A stretch of DNA of 64,000 bases from Tretioscincus oriximinensis (GCA_022410635.1 JAJVDF010000494.1:405618-469617), one strand, 5' to 3'; counted from the first letter of the stretch, positions 11,546 through 23,420 are shown. The notes: generated by a model from the letters alone, not told the origin. Made by a program: numbers and translations.

Positions 11546-13309
11546 TTTAGTTTCAGTTAAAGCACAGCTTGAGTCCATTCTTCTTTANGTATACTAAGGA
11601 CTGACTCATGTGATCATAACCCATTGTGTTCAATGGTGACAATTTTCCACAGCTTTTCACTTTTCATTAGCTTCCTTGTCCTCTGTCAAGCTGAACACAA
11701 TGGGCAGCCGCTACCATGGTGCTTTAGGTTTCCTTTTAGTGATAAAAAGGCTGGGTTTGGTTTTGTCATAGGTACACATACATACATGCATACATTCAAT
11801 TAAACCAAAATTGCTAAGCAGAATTCTGACCAGAGACCACTGCTATAAAAAAAGATTCAGAAATTCTCAAGCCTTCTAGGTGCAAAAAGCCTCCACAAAA
11901 CACTGATGCTGAAGAGAACTGCAACTGTTTAAGTCTTTTGAGGTTGTTTTAAAGAAAAAAAAGTATGATGAAAAGATAACAGCAAGTTTACAAAATTACT
12001 TTGCTTCTGATGTGTCTAACAGGTGCAATTCTGAAAGGTTTGCTATGGAGAGGTTGATAGCACCCTGATTGTAGGCGTGGCTTTGGATCCAATAGTATAC
12101 CACAACTTTTCACTCTTAAGGATGTTGATCTATTAAGTAAAGTGAAAAGCTGATAAATTTGTTTCAGCACATATATTAAAAAAGCAGTCGTTGCCTCTTT
12201 CAAAGAACAAACCTGCTTCTCACGTGACAAAATTGTGGAAACCTGACAAACTCTTGTACTACACTAGTTGCAGATATAAAAACTTAAATATCATTCTGCA
12301 GATGTGGACATATGAAATTCACAGTCATCCAAGTGACAGATAATGAAGCATAACTGTAGATAAATATGCCTATGTCTTCCCAAGTTTTGGCNTGTAAAAA
12401 AGAGTTATCTAGAGTAGCTGTTGCTGATTGTTGGAGCCTAGACAGCAGAGGCAGTTCAATTCCTACCTCTCTCCGGAAGTAAGCAATGGCAAACCACAAT
12501 TGCGTATTTGCCAAGAAAACTATATAAAGATGTCCATGCAATGAACCAGGAGTCAGTCATGACTTATACAGTAATCATCTACAGCAACATTTCCTCTTGT
12601 AAGCCTCATCCACAGCCTGAAAATGGCATCTATTGGCTGAAAGCTTGAACCACTTTGCTGATAATACCTGTTACAAGTGCGCTACAAATAAACATTTTTA
12701 CCCTTTTTCTAGCGCTGGCATTTTATCTTGACACGTGAAATACAAAACATGTCTGGTATTGCACAATTGTTTTCATTAACAACTTAGGAACTCAACATGG
12801 TATCGGGCACTTTATTAGGCTTGACTTAATTCATTGTAAAAATGTTGAATTGAAAGGAATTCAGGCCTAGATATATCCTAGGGAATATCATGTCTCAGGG
12901 GAAACAATTAGCAGCCCAGGAAAGAAAAATGAAGCTATATATGTACGTTTTGCAGTACACTCTGCACAGAAGCATCCTTGTTATCTTCAGTAGGATGACC
13001 TCCCTGTTACATAAAGATGCTTCTTGGATTTGGATCCCTGAATATGCAAAGCCCCTTTGAGTTTAGCAGCATACCTACTACAGTTGTGGTCCAGACAATG
13101 AAAGGAAAATTGCAGCGATGGTGTGTGTCTTGTAATTGCCTCTCATCATCCCTTCCAGGTAATGGGGTAATATCAAAAGGCTAACAAGGCTAACTGTCAG
13201 AATGCTTGCTGCCACAATGGTCAGGTGGGTCATGAGTACTTGACATGTACTATACGAGTGTATATAGTTTATTGTAAAAAAATTGTTTAGAACGTTTGAT
13301 ATTTGACTG
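11546..13309. other. TPPP intron 1, nothing recognised
   Basis: Intronic AT-rich sequence. The minus-strand open frames near 11988-12541 are short and match nothing I know; one contains an ambiguous base. Confidence 0.45.
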
Positions 13310-13515
13310 AATTTTGGAGGGAAACCTCAATGCTTGAAAATTTATTTATTTATTTGAACCAATGACTGTGCTCTGTTTTTGGCAGGAAGTTTGGTCTGCA
13401 GTGATTGGCCAGGATACAGTATAAATAGAGTTGCCGTTTCAGGGGACAATCACTGCAGACCAGTCTCAGAGCCCTTCAGAGCTTGAAATCACTTGTCTGT
13501 AGCAAGTGTCTCACA
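13310..13515 (+). mobile_element. Solo LTR-like element, family shared with 54422
   Basis: Shares ordered blocks with 54422-54686: GGAGGGAAACCTCAA, TGCAGTGATTGGCC, a TATAAATAGA box, CACTGCAGACC, GAGCTTGAAATCACT and a terminal TCACA. The order (CCAAT-type box in reverse, TATA box, then a short transcribed end finishing in CA) is that of a retroviral or retrotransposon LTR. No internal genes flank it. Exact boundaries and target duplication were not resolved. Confidence 0.5.
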
Positions 13516-13763
13516 GGTGCATTCTTCTGGGCATTTCTATCGGGCAAAATTTCTGATAGTGCACACATGCTAACTGGCTTTTTTCTTTTAAATTTTTTGT
13601 CTAAAGAAAGCATCTAGACAAGGGAAGGGCTATTATTCCAGAAAAAATTAGAGCTTTTTTTTCAGAATACTGATACTATGGGATTTCACCACAGATACAT
13701 ATGGCATTCCAAACATAGCCCCGAGAAAATCTCATGAATTAACTCTGAAAATAGCCCCAAGGT

Positions 13764-13915
13764 TAGGGTTGCCATACGTCCTGGTAAACTGGGACAATCC
13801 CGGTTTTGGGGACTAAAATATAGTCCCCTCCGGGGTTTAAGGGAATGTAAAAAGCCGGGATTTTAAAGGAAAAGCAGCCATCAGAGCTGATAGCTGCCAA
13901 AATATGGCAACCCTA
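13764..13915. mobile_element. hAT-type MITE with 8-bp target duplication
   Basis: A 152-base element with terminal inverted repeats TAGGGTTGCCATA. It is flanked on both sides by the identical octamer CCCAAGGT (13756-13763 and 13916-13923). An 8-base target duplication and short inverted ends point to hAT mobilisation. It has no coding capacity and sits in TPPP intron 1. Confidence 0.85.
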
Positions 13916-13923
13916 CCCAAGGT

Positions 13924-15559
13924 CTGAATTATGAATTCAAGGTATGAATAATGTGGGATGTATGAAATATATATAGAATAAACGTAGGCAATTCTTGTAC
14001 AGACATTGAGACCCAAATAAGGTTTGGTTCAACAACAAATGAATTTAAAAAATGCAAGCAGTCATTTATATATATAAATGAAATCACTGTAATTAAAACA
14101 CACAAACAAACCATATATACTGAGTGCCTAAGCATTAATCTCTTGCCTTTGAATTTACTAGCGAGAATCCTGGTCGAGCAAAACAGACACATATTACTGA
14201 ACAGCTGGCAAAACACAGCCAATATATTTTGCCTTACATTTCACGGCACGATATAACAGACTGCAGAAGAAAAGAATGAAATCTGACCAGTGAGAAAAAG
14301 GGCCTTGTTTATCTCTGAAGGAATTATGTGCCTACAGATTTTGCTTGTCCATCTATTACTCCAAACTAAAGATGATACAAATTCCTGGAACATTCCAGCC
14401 TCCATGCCCTTCGTGTTGGAAACTAAGCACTGCTTCAGTACAACATCAACAAGCCATGTTTACTCCAGTCCTCAAAGCTACTTTTATGNGAGCTCCTGAA
14501 CTGAGGGAATTGGCTTGATCTGTAATTAATGGCTTGAGAACTGGAACACAGATCACAGCCAGGCAGAGAACAAGTTGAATAAATGTCTGAACTCCATTTA
14601 CTATCTTACTAGGAAAAAAATCAGCAAGTGGAACTGGAGTCCAACATAAAGGAAACCAGAATGATTATTTTACACTATTCCAGGCCAGAGACTAATGGAT
14701 TTATTTTAAAGGGGGAAAAGAAACATGTAGATCCAGGTATTTGTTGCTATTCCACATATTCCAGCTTACTAAATCAAACAAGAAGCAACTATGACCACCC
14801 CTAGAGAAATAAGGAGATGAAGACCCACACTCAATTAATAGGACAGCAATTAACTAAACACTCTAGGAATGAAGAACTGCCTCTCTGGTGGGATTACATA
14901 ACCCTGAAACATGGAGTAACCAGAAAAATCTGGAAGCCACAGCCCAAAGAGAGTCTAAAAAGCAGTCTCCATCCTCTATGCACAAAAAATATCCCTCATT
15001 TAATTACATAATTTCCAATTCAGAGTATCTAACACCTTCCAGTGTTTCAATAAAAATTGTACACTAAACATAAAGGTGGCTGACAGAGGCCCCCAAATGC
15101 AAGCACAGAGCATGTAGACGGTGTTGATTTGCCAACCATGAGACCATTTAGACATAAGTTGTTCGTTTTGCAAAAAATAGGATGCAAAGTTCAAAATAAA
15201 AGGAGCAAAGATTTGATATGGTAATTTAGCATGCCCCCCCCCCAGCAAAAAAAACACCCAGGGGTTTATTCAGGGTTTATTACAAACATATTAACGATTC
15301 CAAAGTATGCTTTTTTATTTAGAACGTCACTATGTTGTTATTCTATATGTAGTTTCTCAACATCAAATTTTGCTCTGAACTTGAAGCCCTTGTGCTCAAA
15401 GCTGGAACAGGTTGGGAAGATGAAACTAACATTGAGATAGCTGGGGTCTCTTCAATATATACTCGTAAGGACTGATGGCGCCAGAACCTGTATAGCTGCT
15501 GGGCTTGGAGATGGGGAAGCAGAGCCAAGGATGTTACGGAAAAAGGACATTTACTGGGC
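13924..15559. other. TPPP intron 1, nothing recognised
   Basis: AT-rich intron up to the CpG island. No exon, RNA gene or repeat identified. The G/C homopolymer near 15234-15243 is simple sequence. Confidence 0.45.
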
Positions 15560-15914
15560 TCTGGAAGCGAAGCGCCATTCGTGAGCAACGCAGTTCGAGT
15601 GACAGATGTCCATCACGGCAAAGAAAAAGGCGCCCACGGGCCCCACGTTTAGCAGGAACAGCTTATAGTGCTCGAAACGTCTGCTAAAGCGTCTTCTTCT
15701 CCACGCCCAGCGGTAGCTTTCCTGCCCTATTTTCTTTTATGGCGACTCTCTAACTCCCTTCGCGTCCCCGCCAGCTGCCGCGTCTCAACGCCACTGCTCC
15801 GCCGCCCCTTTGCGCCCCGAGGAAGTGGAGAGGAACCGAAACGCCGGAACGGTTTCGCCTCACATCGCTACGGCCGCACAGCCGGGCTGCGCGGGGCTCC
15901 TAAGCGCTTCTTAC

Positions 15915-16230
15915 CTTCCCGCTTCCAAGGCGGAAGCCCCGACCGTGGCTCCTCTGAGCTCCTCGCCTCCCGTCGGCAGTGCTGACAGCCCTGGCAGGCG
16001 CAGGAGGAAACGCCAAGCGCAGCAGCCGCGGCTGGCCTGGCGCTGCGAGCGAAGGAGCAAAGAGAAAGCTGAAGGCGGCGGCGGCGGCAGCAACCCAGCC
16101 CCGCCCTGCCGGCCGGCCATTGGCGAAGGGCCGCCGGTGGCGCCCGCCCATTTGGCGCCGCTGCTGCTGCTCCCCGACCGGCTCCTTCCACCACCGCGGC
16201 GGCGCTCGGCTCGACTCGGCCACTCCGCGC
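15915..16230 (-). other. TPPP: Candidate TPPP non-coding exon 1
   Basis: The minus strand reads AAGCGGGAAG then GTAAGAAGCG, a near-ideal splice donor with the last exon base at 15915, inside the CpG island. Splicing from here to the acceptor at 2152 would give a 13.8-kb intron 1 and a 5' untranslated region that continues into CACA-ATG. The upstream limit (16230) is a guess. Confidence 0.5.
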
Positions 16231-16507
16231 AGTGACAGCGGTAGGGAGGAACTCCTAGTCCTCCCCTGCCAACAGGGAGAGCCTGACGGAGAATAGCGCC
16301 CGGCCCGCCTGCGGCCCAGCCGCCGCTGCCTTACATGGCCGCCCAACTAGTCCTTGGCTGCCGAAGGCGGGGGCTCCTCTGAGGAGGAGGAGGAGGGCAG
16401 GGCGGCCGCAGGTGGACCAACAGGTGAAGGCAGGGGCGGGGCAACAGGGGTCGCTCGCCGCCGCCGTCCCAACACAAGGACGCCGGTTTGGCCGTTGGAA
16501 ATAAACG

Positions 16508-16521
16508 GTTGCCATAGCAAC
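16508..16521. promoter_or_regulatory. RFX X-box
   Basis: GTTGCCATAGCAAC, two GTTGCC half-sites in inverted arrangement separated by AT with one mismatch, fits the X-box consensus for RFX factors. It lies near the upstream edge of the CpG island, as expected for a promoter-proximal site of the minus-strand gene. Confidence 0.7.
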
Positions 16522-16887
16522 GGATGCTTCCGCGTTTTTTCAAAAACCCGAGGCCCTGAGCACTACTAGGCCCCGCCCACACTGGGCCTTGGCTTGCTTT
16601 ATATCTTTCGCATAGGAGCCCGCCAACTACACGCTAGTGTAGACTATGGCAGGCCACTCTGCATTTCTGAGCGTTTTGAATGACCGTCAGTACAAATTTC
16701 CTAAAGGTCCTGAAGCTAAATGAGTAGTTCTTGAGCCAGATTGGCTCTCTGCCTCAGCCAGTGCAGCCTGATAAATTAATAACATAATAAGAGGACCCCC
16801 TGCNGGATCAGAGCACAGCCCCTTTAATCCAGCATCCTGCCTCTGGGAAACTCAAGCAGAAAATGTAGGCAAAACGTTTACCTGCCC

Positions 16888-17812
16888 CTCATAAGAACAT
16901 AAGACCATAAGAAGAGCCATACTGGATCAGGCCACAGCCCATCAAGTCCAGCATTCTGTNTCACACAGAGGCCCACCAGATGCACCTGGGCAGTCCGAAC
17001 AGAGGAAAGCAAAATATNNNCCTGTTCATGACTCCCTGCAAATGGTATTTCAGGAGTCCTGCCTGTTGCTCCATCCCGGAGGCAACATCCAGACATCCAT
17101 CCTAGTATCCATTTATACCCTTGGTGTCCATAAACCTNNNNNNNNNNNNNNNNNNNNNNNNNNNNNNNNNNNNNNNNNNNNNNNNNNNNNNNNNNNNNNN
17201 NNNNNNNNNNNNNNNNNNNNNNNNNNNNNNNNNNNNNNNNNNNNNNNNNNNNNNNNNNNNNNNNNNNNNNNNNNNNNNNNNNNNNNNNNNNNNNNNNNNN
17301 NNNNNNNNNNNNNNNNNNNNNNNNNNNNNNNNNNNNNNNNNNNNNNNNNNNNNNNNNNNNNNNNNNNGACCCTTGATCATTTTTGTTGCCCTTTTCTGCA
17401 CCTTCTCCAGTTTCAAAATATCCCTCTTGAGATGTGGTGACCAGAATTGAACACAGCATTCCAAATGTGGCCTCACCACAGATTTATAAAGAGGCAAAAC
17501 AACATTTGCTGACTTGTTTTCGATTCCTTTCCTAATTATCCCCAACATGGAATTTGCCTTTTTTGCTGCTGCTGCACACTGAGTTGACATTTTCATTGAA
17601 TTGTCCACCAACACCCCAAGATCCTTTTCTTGCTCGGTCACAGAAATCTTGGTTCCCATCAGGTGGTAGGANTAGTTGGGGTTCTTTACACCAATATGCA
17701 TGACCTTGCACTTGCTTAAGTTGAAGTGCATTTGTCACTTTGATGCCCACTCANCCAATTTCAATAAATCACTCTGGAGTGCCTTACAATCATTTTCAGT
17801 TTTCACTACCCA
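16888..17812 (-). mobile_element. CR1-like LINE family 1, 3' portion, interrupted by gap
   Basis: Starts on the plus strand with ATAAGAACATAAGACCATAAG, the reverse of the family's octamer tail TTCTTATG. It runs through the end of the reverse-transcriptase ORF (minus-strand segments LGVLVDNSMKMSTQCAAAAK and SVVRPHLECCVQFWSPHLKR). The centre is replaced by an N run. It is 5'-truncated at about 17812, where similarity to the 38597 copy stops. Confidence 0.85.
17138..17367. other. Assembly gap (230 N)
   Basis: A run of unspecified bases inside a LINE copy. The same-family copy at 38597 has about the same amount of sequence between the matching flanks, so the gap probably holds only LINE sequence. 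Confidence 0.95.
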
Positions 17813-18136
17813 GCATCCCAGCAATTGGAATCCTGTATTCTGACTACTGATTTAGAAAACTGTATAAAGATGCCATGCTGTCAGCCAGAATTCTGTCAGT
17901 AATGGCTTGCTGGTATTCAAAAATACTTTCATTTTTTTTTAAAAAAATAGTTTAATATGCATATTTGTTTTATATTTCTTCTTTCCTTCCGTTCAAATAT
18001 CTTTAAGGAAAAGAGTGGGCCATAAATGAAAATAATAAATCACTCCATAAAGTGTGGCATGTTTCTTTTTAAAAATTATTAAGTATTTCTTGCTCATACA
18101 TTTGGTTAAACAAGCGTGCATAGAATTTAAGTGTTA

Positions 18137-19355
18137 CAAGGGAGGTTCAATAAAGATTTTCCCTGACCCATTTCTAGTTGCTGCAGAGAAATGAAACTTG
18201 GCACAGATATTAGTCCTTCTCTACAAAGGCACCACCAAGAGTGACACAATTCTGCCATCGTTTCATGCAGCTCTGGGGGCCTTGTTTGTAGAAGTCTGCA
18301 GATTGACTTAAAAGCCATGGCTTGACGTCAGAAATCTCAGTCTCGTGATCTCGGAAGTGCTTCCTCTTTAAAAATGACTTCAGGGTTGGAAAGAGGAAAA
18401 GTGAGAAGGTGCTAAGTCGGGTGAGTAAGGAGGATGAGACAGTATTTCACAGCCGCAGGACCGTGCAAGATGTGAATTGTGAACTGGGGCCATTGTCTTG
18501 CAAGAGGTGCACTCCTTTGGACAGCTTGCCACGCCTCTTGGTTTTGATGGCCAGCCGCAATTGTTTCAGCAATGAAGCGTAGTATGTCCCAGTAAATGTG
18601 GTACCTTTGGACAAAAAAATCCATCATTACTACACCGTGCTTCTCCCAAAAAACAGTGAGCATGACCTTCCCTGCCGAGGCTTGAATACATGCCTTCTTT
18701 GGAGGTAGTGAATCATGCTTCCACTGCATCGACTGGGTTTTTGTTTCTGGGTCATAGTGATGGGTCTATGTTTTGTCCTGGGTCACTAGTCTTTCAAAAA
18801 AGTCCTGATTTTTATGGCACATGGCCAAAAGGGTGTGAGTAACCGAGGAACCCAACTTGCAGACACCTTTCGCATATACAAATGCTCATGAATAATTTTT
18901 CCACAGACCCTACACTAATTTTGAAAGTTTGGGCTAGTTGGCGAACAGTTACGTGGCAATCTTCCAAGATGGCGGCCTCCACTTGCCGAATGGTGTCATC
19001 ATCAATAGCATACTGTGGTCAACCAGGAAGTCCGACCACATTTGAACTGACAATGCCAATGCTTGACAACATCATAGGATGGGGCTTCCTCCCCATAAGT
19101 TTGTTTCATGTCATCGAATGACTTGCGAGGTGTGTGGCCTCTCAAAAACTGAAACCTGATGACCGCTCTATACTCATCTGTCTCCANGATTGCACCTTCC
19201 TACATTCAAACACCCGTGGAAAGAAAACCATTATGAATTCAGAGCTGCCAATTTCCACATGACCTATAGAGATATGTGTCTTAATATCTGTGAAATTTCA
19301 ACCTGCTGTGGCAACTAGAAGTGGGTCAGGGGAAATCTTTATTGAACTTTCCTCG
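18137..19355 (-). mobile_element. Mariner-type DNA transposon, decayed
   Basis: A 1219-base element flanked by TA at both sides (18135-18136 and 19356-19357). The terminal inverted repeats match over about 45 bases, including GTTCAATAAAGATTT and CCTGACCCA. On the minus strand the first coding stretch reads DEYRAVIRFQFLRGHTPRKS and PSYDVVKHWHCQFKCGRTSW, as in the helix-turn-helix domain of mariner transposases. Later WKHDSLPPKKACIQASAGKV and VFWEKHGVV resemble the catalytic core. Stops and frameshifts interrupt it. It is full length for a mariner, and is inactive. Confidence 0.85.
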
Positions 19356-19357
19356 TA

Positions 19358-20581
19358 GAATTAAGGCCCTGGTTGCACAAGTCTCTAATGTGCTATGTGT
19401 TGTAAGAGATCCCTAAAACACTTTACTGAACCTATGCAAACAGGGCCTTCAAGGAGCTCTTGACTAGATTGCAGTTGCAGAGAGAAGAAATAATCAAAAC
19501 ACTGTGATGTCTTACTTGTATTTTTTTTCAGTGTGTATATATATAGGCAGTATTTATTTGTGTGATGGTATCCTGAAGTGGTTCTGTACAGGCAAAGATT
19601 TACCACTTCATTTAAAACTCGGCCTCTGTTTGTACTGACTGCTTCACAATATCGTCCTGTCTCCATTAATGCACAAACACAGCTTTGTAATATATAACAG
19701 TAATGACATTGTCATATACTGAAAGCACAGGGTGTGGTATAGCCCTCCTTTTCTCTTTTTGGAAACTGGCTAAATCTAGGAGTTCCTTTGTATTTATAAA
19801 ACATACTAATTTTAAAGTGCCATTCAATAATACTTGTTTATTCCACTATATCTGGATATTCTGAAATAAAGCACTATTTTATCCATGATTACTTTTATTC
19901 CAGAATATCCAACTATTTTTACCATTAATAGTTATACTTCAAACAAATACTTCACCTCAAAACAATTTGATTGAATAGTCTGTGCTGGACAGACAGATCA
20001 GCAATGGCCATTTAAACTATTTAGCAAATAAGTGGAACAAAGAGAAAGCTATGGTCTGACAGCTGAACCAGACACAATGGCAGCGGCTCACCACCATCTA
20101 GCCTTAATCCAAGTGGCAAGCTGAGTAGAATTGGGTCTAACTCAGCTAACTGCTGCTATTTACNAACTGAAGACTGCAGTAATTTCAACCACATCGCTTC
20201 TTCAGGTGTCTGTGCCCTGTATCCCTGGTGATGTGTTCAGCATGCTTCTTCACACCAGATCATGTGTGTCCTTGCTATCTGTTTCTGCCCCTCGAACAAC
20301 TTTCTTATTAAGCAATTGGGAATCTANATGGCACTTTCCACCAATCCCTATAGCTATGTGGTACCCAGAAATGGATGGATGCTAAGTGAGACAGTGTATA
20401 GAAAGGCGGGGAGGGAGAAANCAATGAAGGAAGTGAGAGAAAGGAAAATAGGAAGGAAAGAAAGCAGTGATAGAATGTATAGACTAATTGCATCAAAACA
20501 AAGTAAAAGGCCTTCTTCATAGAATACATGGGTGATGTCTGGATGCAGCCTAAGTCAACACCTGGCTGGCTATAACTAACT
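19358..20581. other. Intergenic, nothing recognised
   Basis: Between TPPP and ZDHHC11. AT-rich sequence with some imperfect palindromic text near 19830-19925 (TTTATTCCAGAATATCC) that resembles fragments near 3350 and 11300. No gene signal seen. Confidence 0.45.
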
Positions 20582-20899
20582 CCATATACATTTAAACACT
20601 ATATCCCCTAAAAGCCAGATGTATAACTGTATACTTTACTATATAATGTGACTCATCTGCATTGCCTCCAGAGCTAGGAACAGAGATGCCATAACATCTA
20701 CATATATGTTCCGGCATAGTACACAATTCAAATTTATTACACATTTGTTAGAGGCTACTTTGGTTGTATATTTTTATACCAGGATGGAATAAATTGTTCA
20801 CTTGCCACATACAACTATTGATGCTGAGTCACATTATATAGTGAACATATACAGTTATACGTTCGACGTTTAGGGGGTATAGTGTTTACATGTAAATGG
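20582..20899. mobile_element. Fold-back element with about 80-base inverted arms
   Basis: The arm at 20582-20663 and the arm at about 20820-20899 are reverse complements with scattered differences. Shared words are AAACACTATA, CCCCCTAAA-like text, GTATAACTGTATA and ACTATATAATGTGACTCA. A 156-base centre separates them. No coding capacity, so probably a MITE; no target duplication found. Confidence 0.75.
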
Positions 20900-21164
20900 T
20901 CTTTAATCTGTGTCTCCTAAGTTTTACTTTTGGATTACTACTAACTTCAAACAAAGTGATAACGAAAGAGCTTCCTTGACATTGAGGAACATCTAACAGT
21001 GAGTCATACGAAGAAATTGCAGAATCTTGTTTAGATTCCATGTTTTAATCCAATTTGGAGGCAACCTTAGGTCTTTTTTGCACTTACCTGTAGGGAATGG
21101 TTATTAGGAACCATTCCCTCCTAGTTACAGAAAATATTATTCTCTTCCATTTACACCTTCAGTT

Positions 21165-21445
21165 GAGAAGTATGTTCCCCATCAGTTGATAGGAATAACT
21201 GGTTCTTTGTCCCAGTGTACAAGATTTTGCACTTTGTACAAGTTGAAGTGCATTTGCCTCTGTGTTGACCACTCAATTTCAAGAGATCTTGAAACTTTCA
21301 GTTTTCGCTACCCTGAACAGTTTAGTATCATCAATAGACTTGGCTATCTCACTATTTACCTGAACATCAGATCATTTATGAATCTATTCAAAACCATAAG
21401 TTCTAGTACTGAACCTTGGGGTACGTCAATTCTCATAGTTGCAGT
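21165..21445 (-). mobile_element. CR1-like LINE family 1 fragment, diverged
   Basis: Diverged copy of the region at 39370-39710: AAGTTGAAGTGCATTTGCC, CTACCCTGAACAGTTTAGT, CTATTTACCTGAACATCAGA and ACCTTGGGGTACG all have counterparts there. Old and 5'/3'-truncated. Confidence 0.75.
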
Positions 21446-21847
21446 GATTCTTTTCATTTCCCCTACTTTCTGAAGGACAGGCAATTCATATTTTTAATTC
21501 TTAAATTCAGTTCAACATTAACTTTTCTTCTCTCTGCTTCTAAACAGTCCTCAAGTTTAAACTGACTCTCTGACTCAACTGATCAACTGTCATAACTCTA
21601 ACCAAATTCTTTTTTTAGATTTTACTCTCTCTAAGGAAGCCCCTCCCACTGTGCCCAGATTGGCTGTTTGTATTCTAAAACGTTGTTCAGTAACAACTGT
21701 CATCCTTAGAACTCTGATTCTTAAAGTGAACTGTTTTGTACATAGTAAAGTGTTTTGTAGTGCTTCCTTAATTTTTCACTTATTATAGCAAACTGCAGCA
21801 GAAGTCAAGATCTCTTTAGAGATAAAGATCTGATCAACCTTATTCTA
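21446..21847. other. Intergenic, nothing recognised
   Basis: Short AT-rich stretch between two LINE fragments with no recognised element. Confidence 0.4.
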
Positions 21848-22246
21848 GTGGTCTGGAAACCATGTCCTATGAGGAACGGTCAAAGAATCTTGGGATGCTT
21901 AGTCTGCAAAAGAGAAGACTGAGAGGAGACCTGACAGCTGCCTACAGATATCTGAAGGGTTGTCGCAGAGCAGAGGGATCAGTATTGTTCTCGTTGGCAC
22001 ATGGAAGGACTAGAAACAATGGGATGAAACTAAAAAGAAATAGATATCAGAAAAAAACTTCTAACATCAGGGTAATAAAACAGTGGAACAACTTGCCACA
22101 GGAGCTGGTGAGTTTGCCTTCATTGGAAGTCTTCCAACAGAGGCTTGGACAGCCATCTGTCAGGGATGGTTAGGGAATCCTTTATTGGGTGGGGGGGTTG
22201 GACCTGATGACCCTGGAGGTCCCTTCCAACTCTAGAATTCTATGCA
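21848..22246 (+). mobile_element. CR1 LINE family 2, 3' portion
   Basis: Encodes MSYEERSKNLGMLSLQKRRL, DLTAAYRYLKGCRRAEGS and IKQWNNLPQELVSLPSLEVF, the end of a CR1 reverse-transcriptase ORF. It is followed by GATGACCCTGGAGGTCCCTT and a decayed TTCTATG tail. Same family as 44051 and 49733 (opposite strand). Confidence 0.85.
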
Positions 22247-23151
22247 ATAGGGAGGGAGTCAGGGTGGGAGGGGAGGCGTTGGTGGGGGACAACACACAAT
22301 TACAGACACGTAAGCCCAATTACATAGATATCCCACGTCCACATTTTGCAGGCTTTCCACTAGTTTATTGATAAAAGAGCACAAAAAATAAGCACCAGCA
22401 AACACGTATGTCCCTCCAGCAGATACCCATCCCATTCAGTCATCCAGCAATCAATACATAAACCTTCTTACTCGTTCCTCAGGTTCCAGCAGTGTTTTTG
22501 AAATGGAAACTATTCCATTAATTCATTTCANCATTTTCTCATATCTGCTGCAAGGGAAAAGCTGGTTCTGTGATGTAGGTATGGCCTATTATAAGACAGC
22601 TTGGAAATTAGGACTACAGCAGCCAAGCTGACATCAGAAGGGCAAGAAAGACCTAGAAATCTCCCTTTCCATCTCTTTGAACTTCACACTCATTACCTTC
22701 TTAGTGTTCCTGACCAATGAGANAAAATTGTGCCTGAATAATGTGCAGTAGTTGTATAGGCTTTTCTTACTGTAAATGTTTTGACAACCTAACAAAATTT
22801 ATAGCAAAGCAGCTTGCCAAAGGCCACCTACTATATGAGGAAACTATTTCACACTGGGTACAGCAAGTATTTTAGGGTTGGGTATGACAGAAAGGAATAA
22901 ACCTGCCATTTAAATTCAAGATTGAACTCAGTATATCTCAATGCTGCAGATTAAACCCTGATCCTAAGAAATCTCTGTAGCCTGGCACCTATTTTGTGCA
23001 AGGACATGTGTTTCAGTGTTACCATTTCTTGACTTGTAGCTAAGTCATCTAGAATGTTACATTTATTCTATTTATGAAATGGAAGAAGTGNCTTCAACGT
23101 CTCCTTTTTCTGATACATATTCTGTGTGGAAGAATATTTTCAGGTTCCATG
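22247..23151. other. Intergenic, nothing recognised
   Basis: No gene or clear repeat seen; contains a short GGGAGGGG-rich patch near 22250-22285. Confidence 0.4.
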
Positions 23152-23420
23152 CAGGGGGTGGCATGTTTGCGTCTTCCAGGGCATTGACCAGCAGTTGCCA
23201 TTCCACTAGTTACTCCTGGTGTCAGGCAGCAAGCCCAAGGGGTAGCTGTAGGGGAGAGGATCGCATAGGGAGGGAGGTCCTAGGTGGGATAATGGNGTGG
23301 TGGTGGTAGGGAGTGGGGTCTGTGGTGGGGAGGGGCCTGTGATGTGGGAGGAGTAGAGCCAATGAGTTGTGTTGCAAATACCCAAATGATCCCTGGCATG
23401 AAAAAGATTCCCCACCCCTG
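23152..23420. mobile_element. Possible hAT-like MITE
   Basis: Left end CAGGGGGTGGCATG and right end (reverse complement) CAGGGGTGGGGAATC resemble hAT termini, with CAGGG repeated further in on both sides. Flanking octamers do not match, so this is tentative. Confidence 0.35.

Larger units (their letters stand above)
15560..16580 (-). promoter_or_regulatory. TPPP: CpG island, probable TPPP promoter
   Basis: About 1 kb of GC-rich, CpG-dense DNA in an otherwise AT-rich window. It holds a GC box GGGGCGGGGC (16433-16442), another at about 16570 (CCCCGCCCAC), an inverted CCAAT (ATTGG at 16119-16123) and an RFX X-box at 16508-16521. It lies upstream of the TPPP start exon on the minus strand, and a strong minus-strand donor is inside it. 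The human gene likewise has a long first intron. The long GC-rich open frames through it are in several frames on both strands and are not genes. Which bases start transcription cannot be seen. Confidence 0.75.

Noticed and set aside
15668..16515. Long overlapping open frames on both strands in the CpG island
   Set aside because: They exist in several frames at once because GC-rich DNA lacks stop codons. None resembles a protein family, and the island is explained as a promoter.
17102..17731. 209-codon minus-strand frame
   Set aside because: It crosses the N gap, so its continuity is artificial; both ends are LINE sequence.
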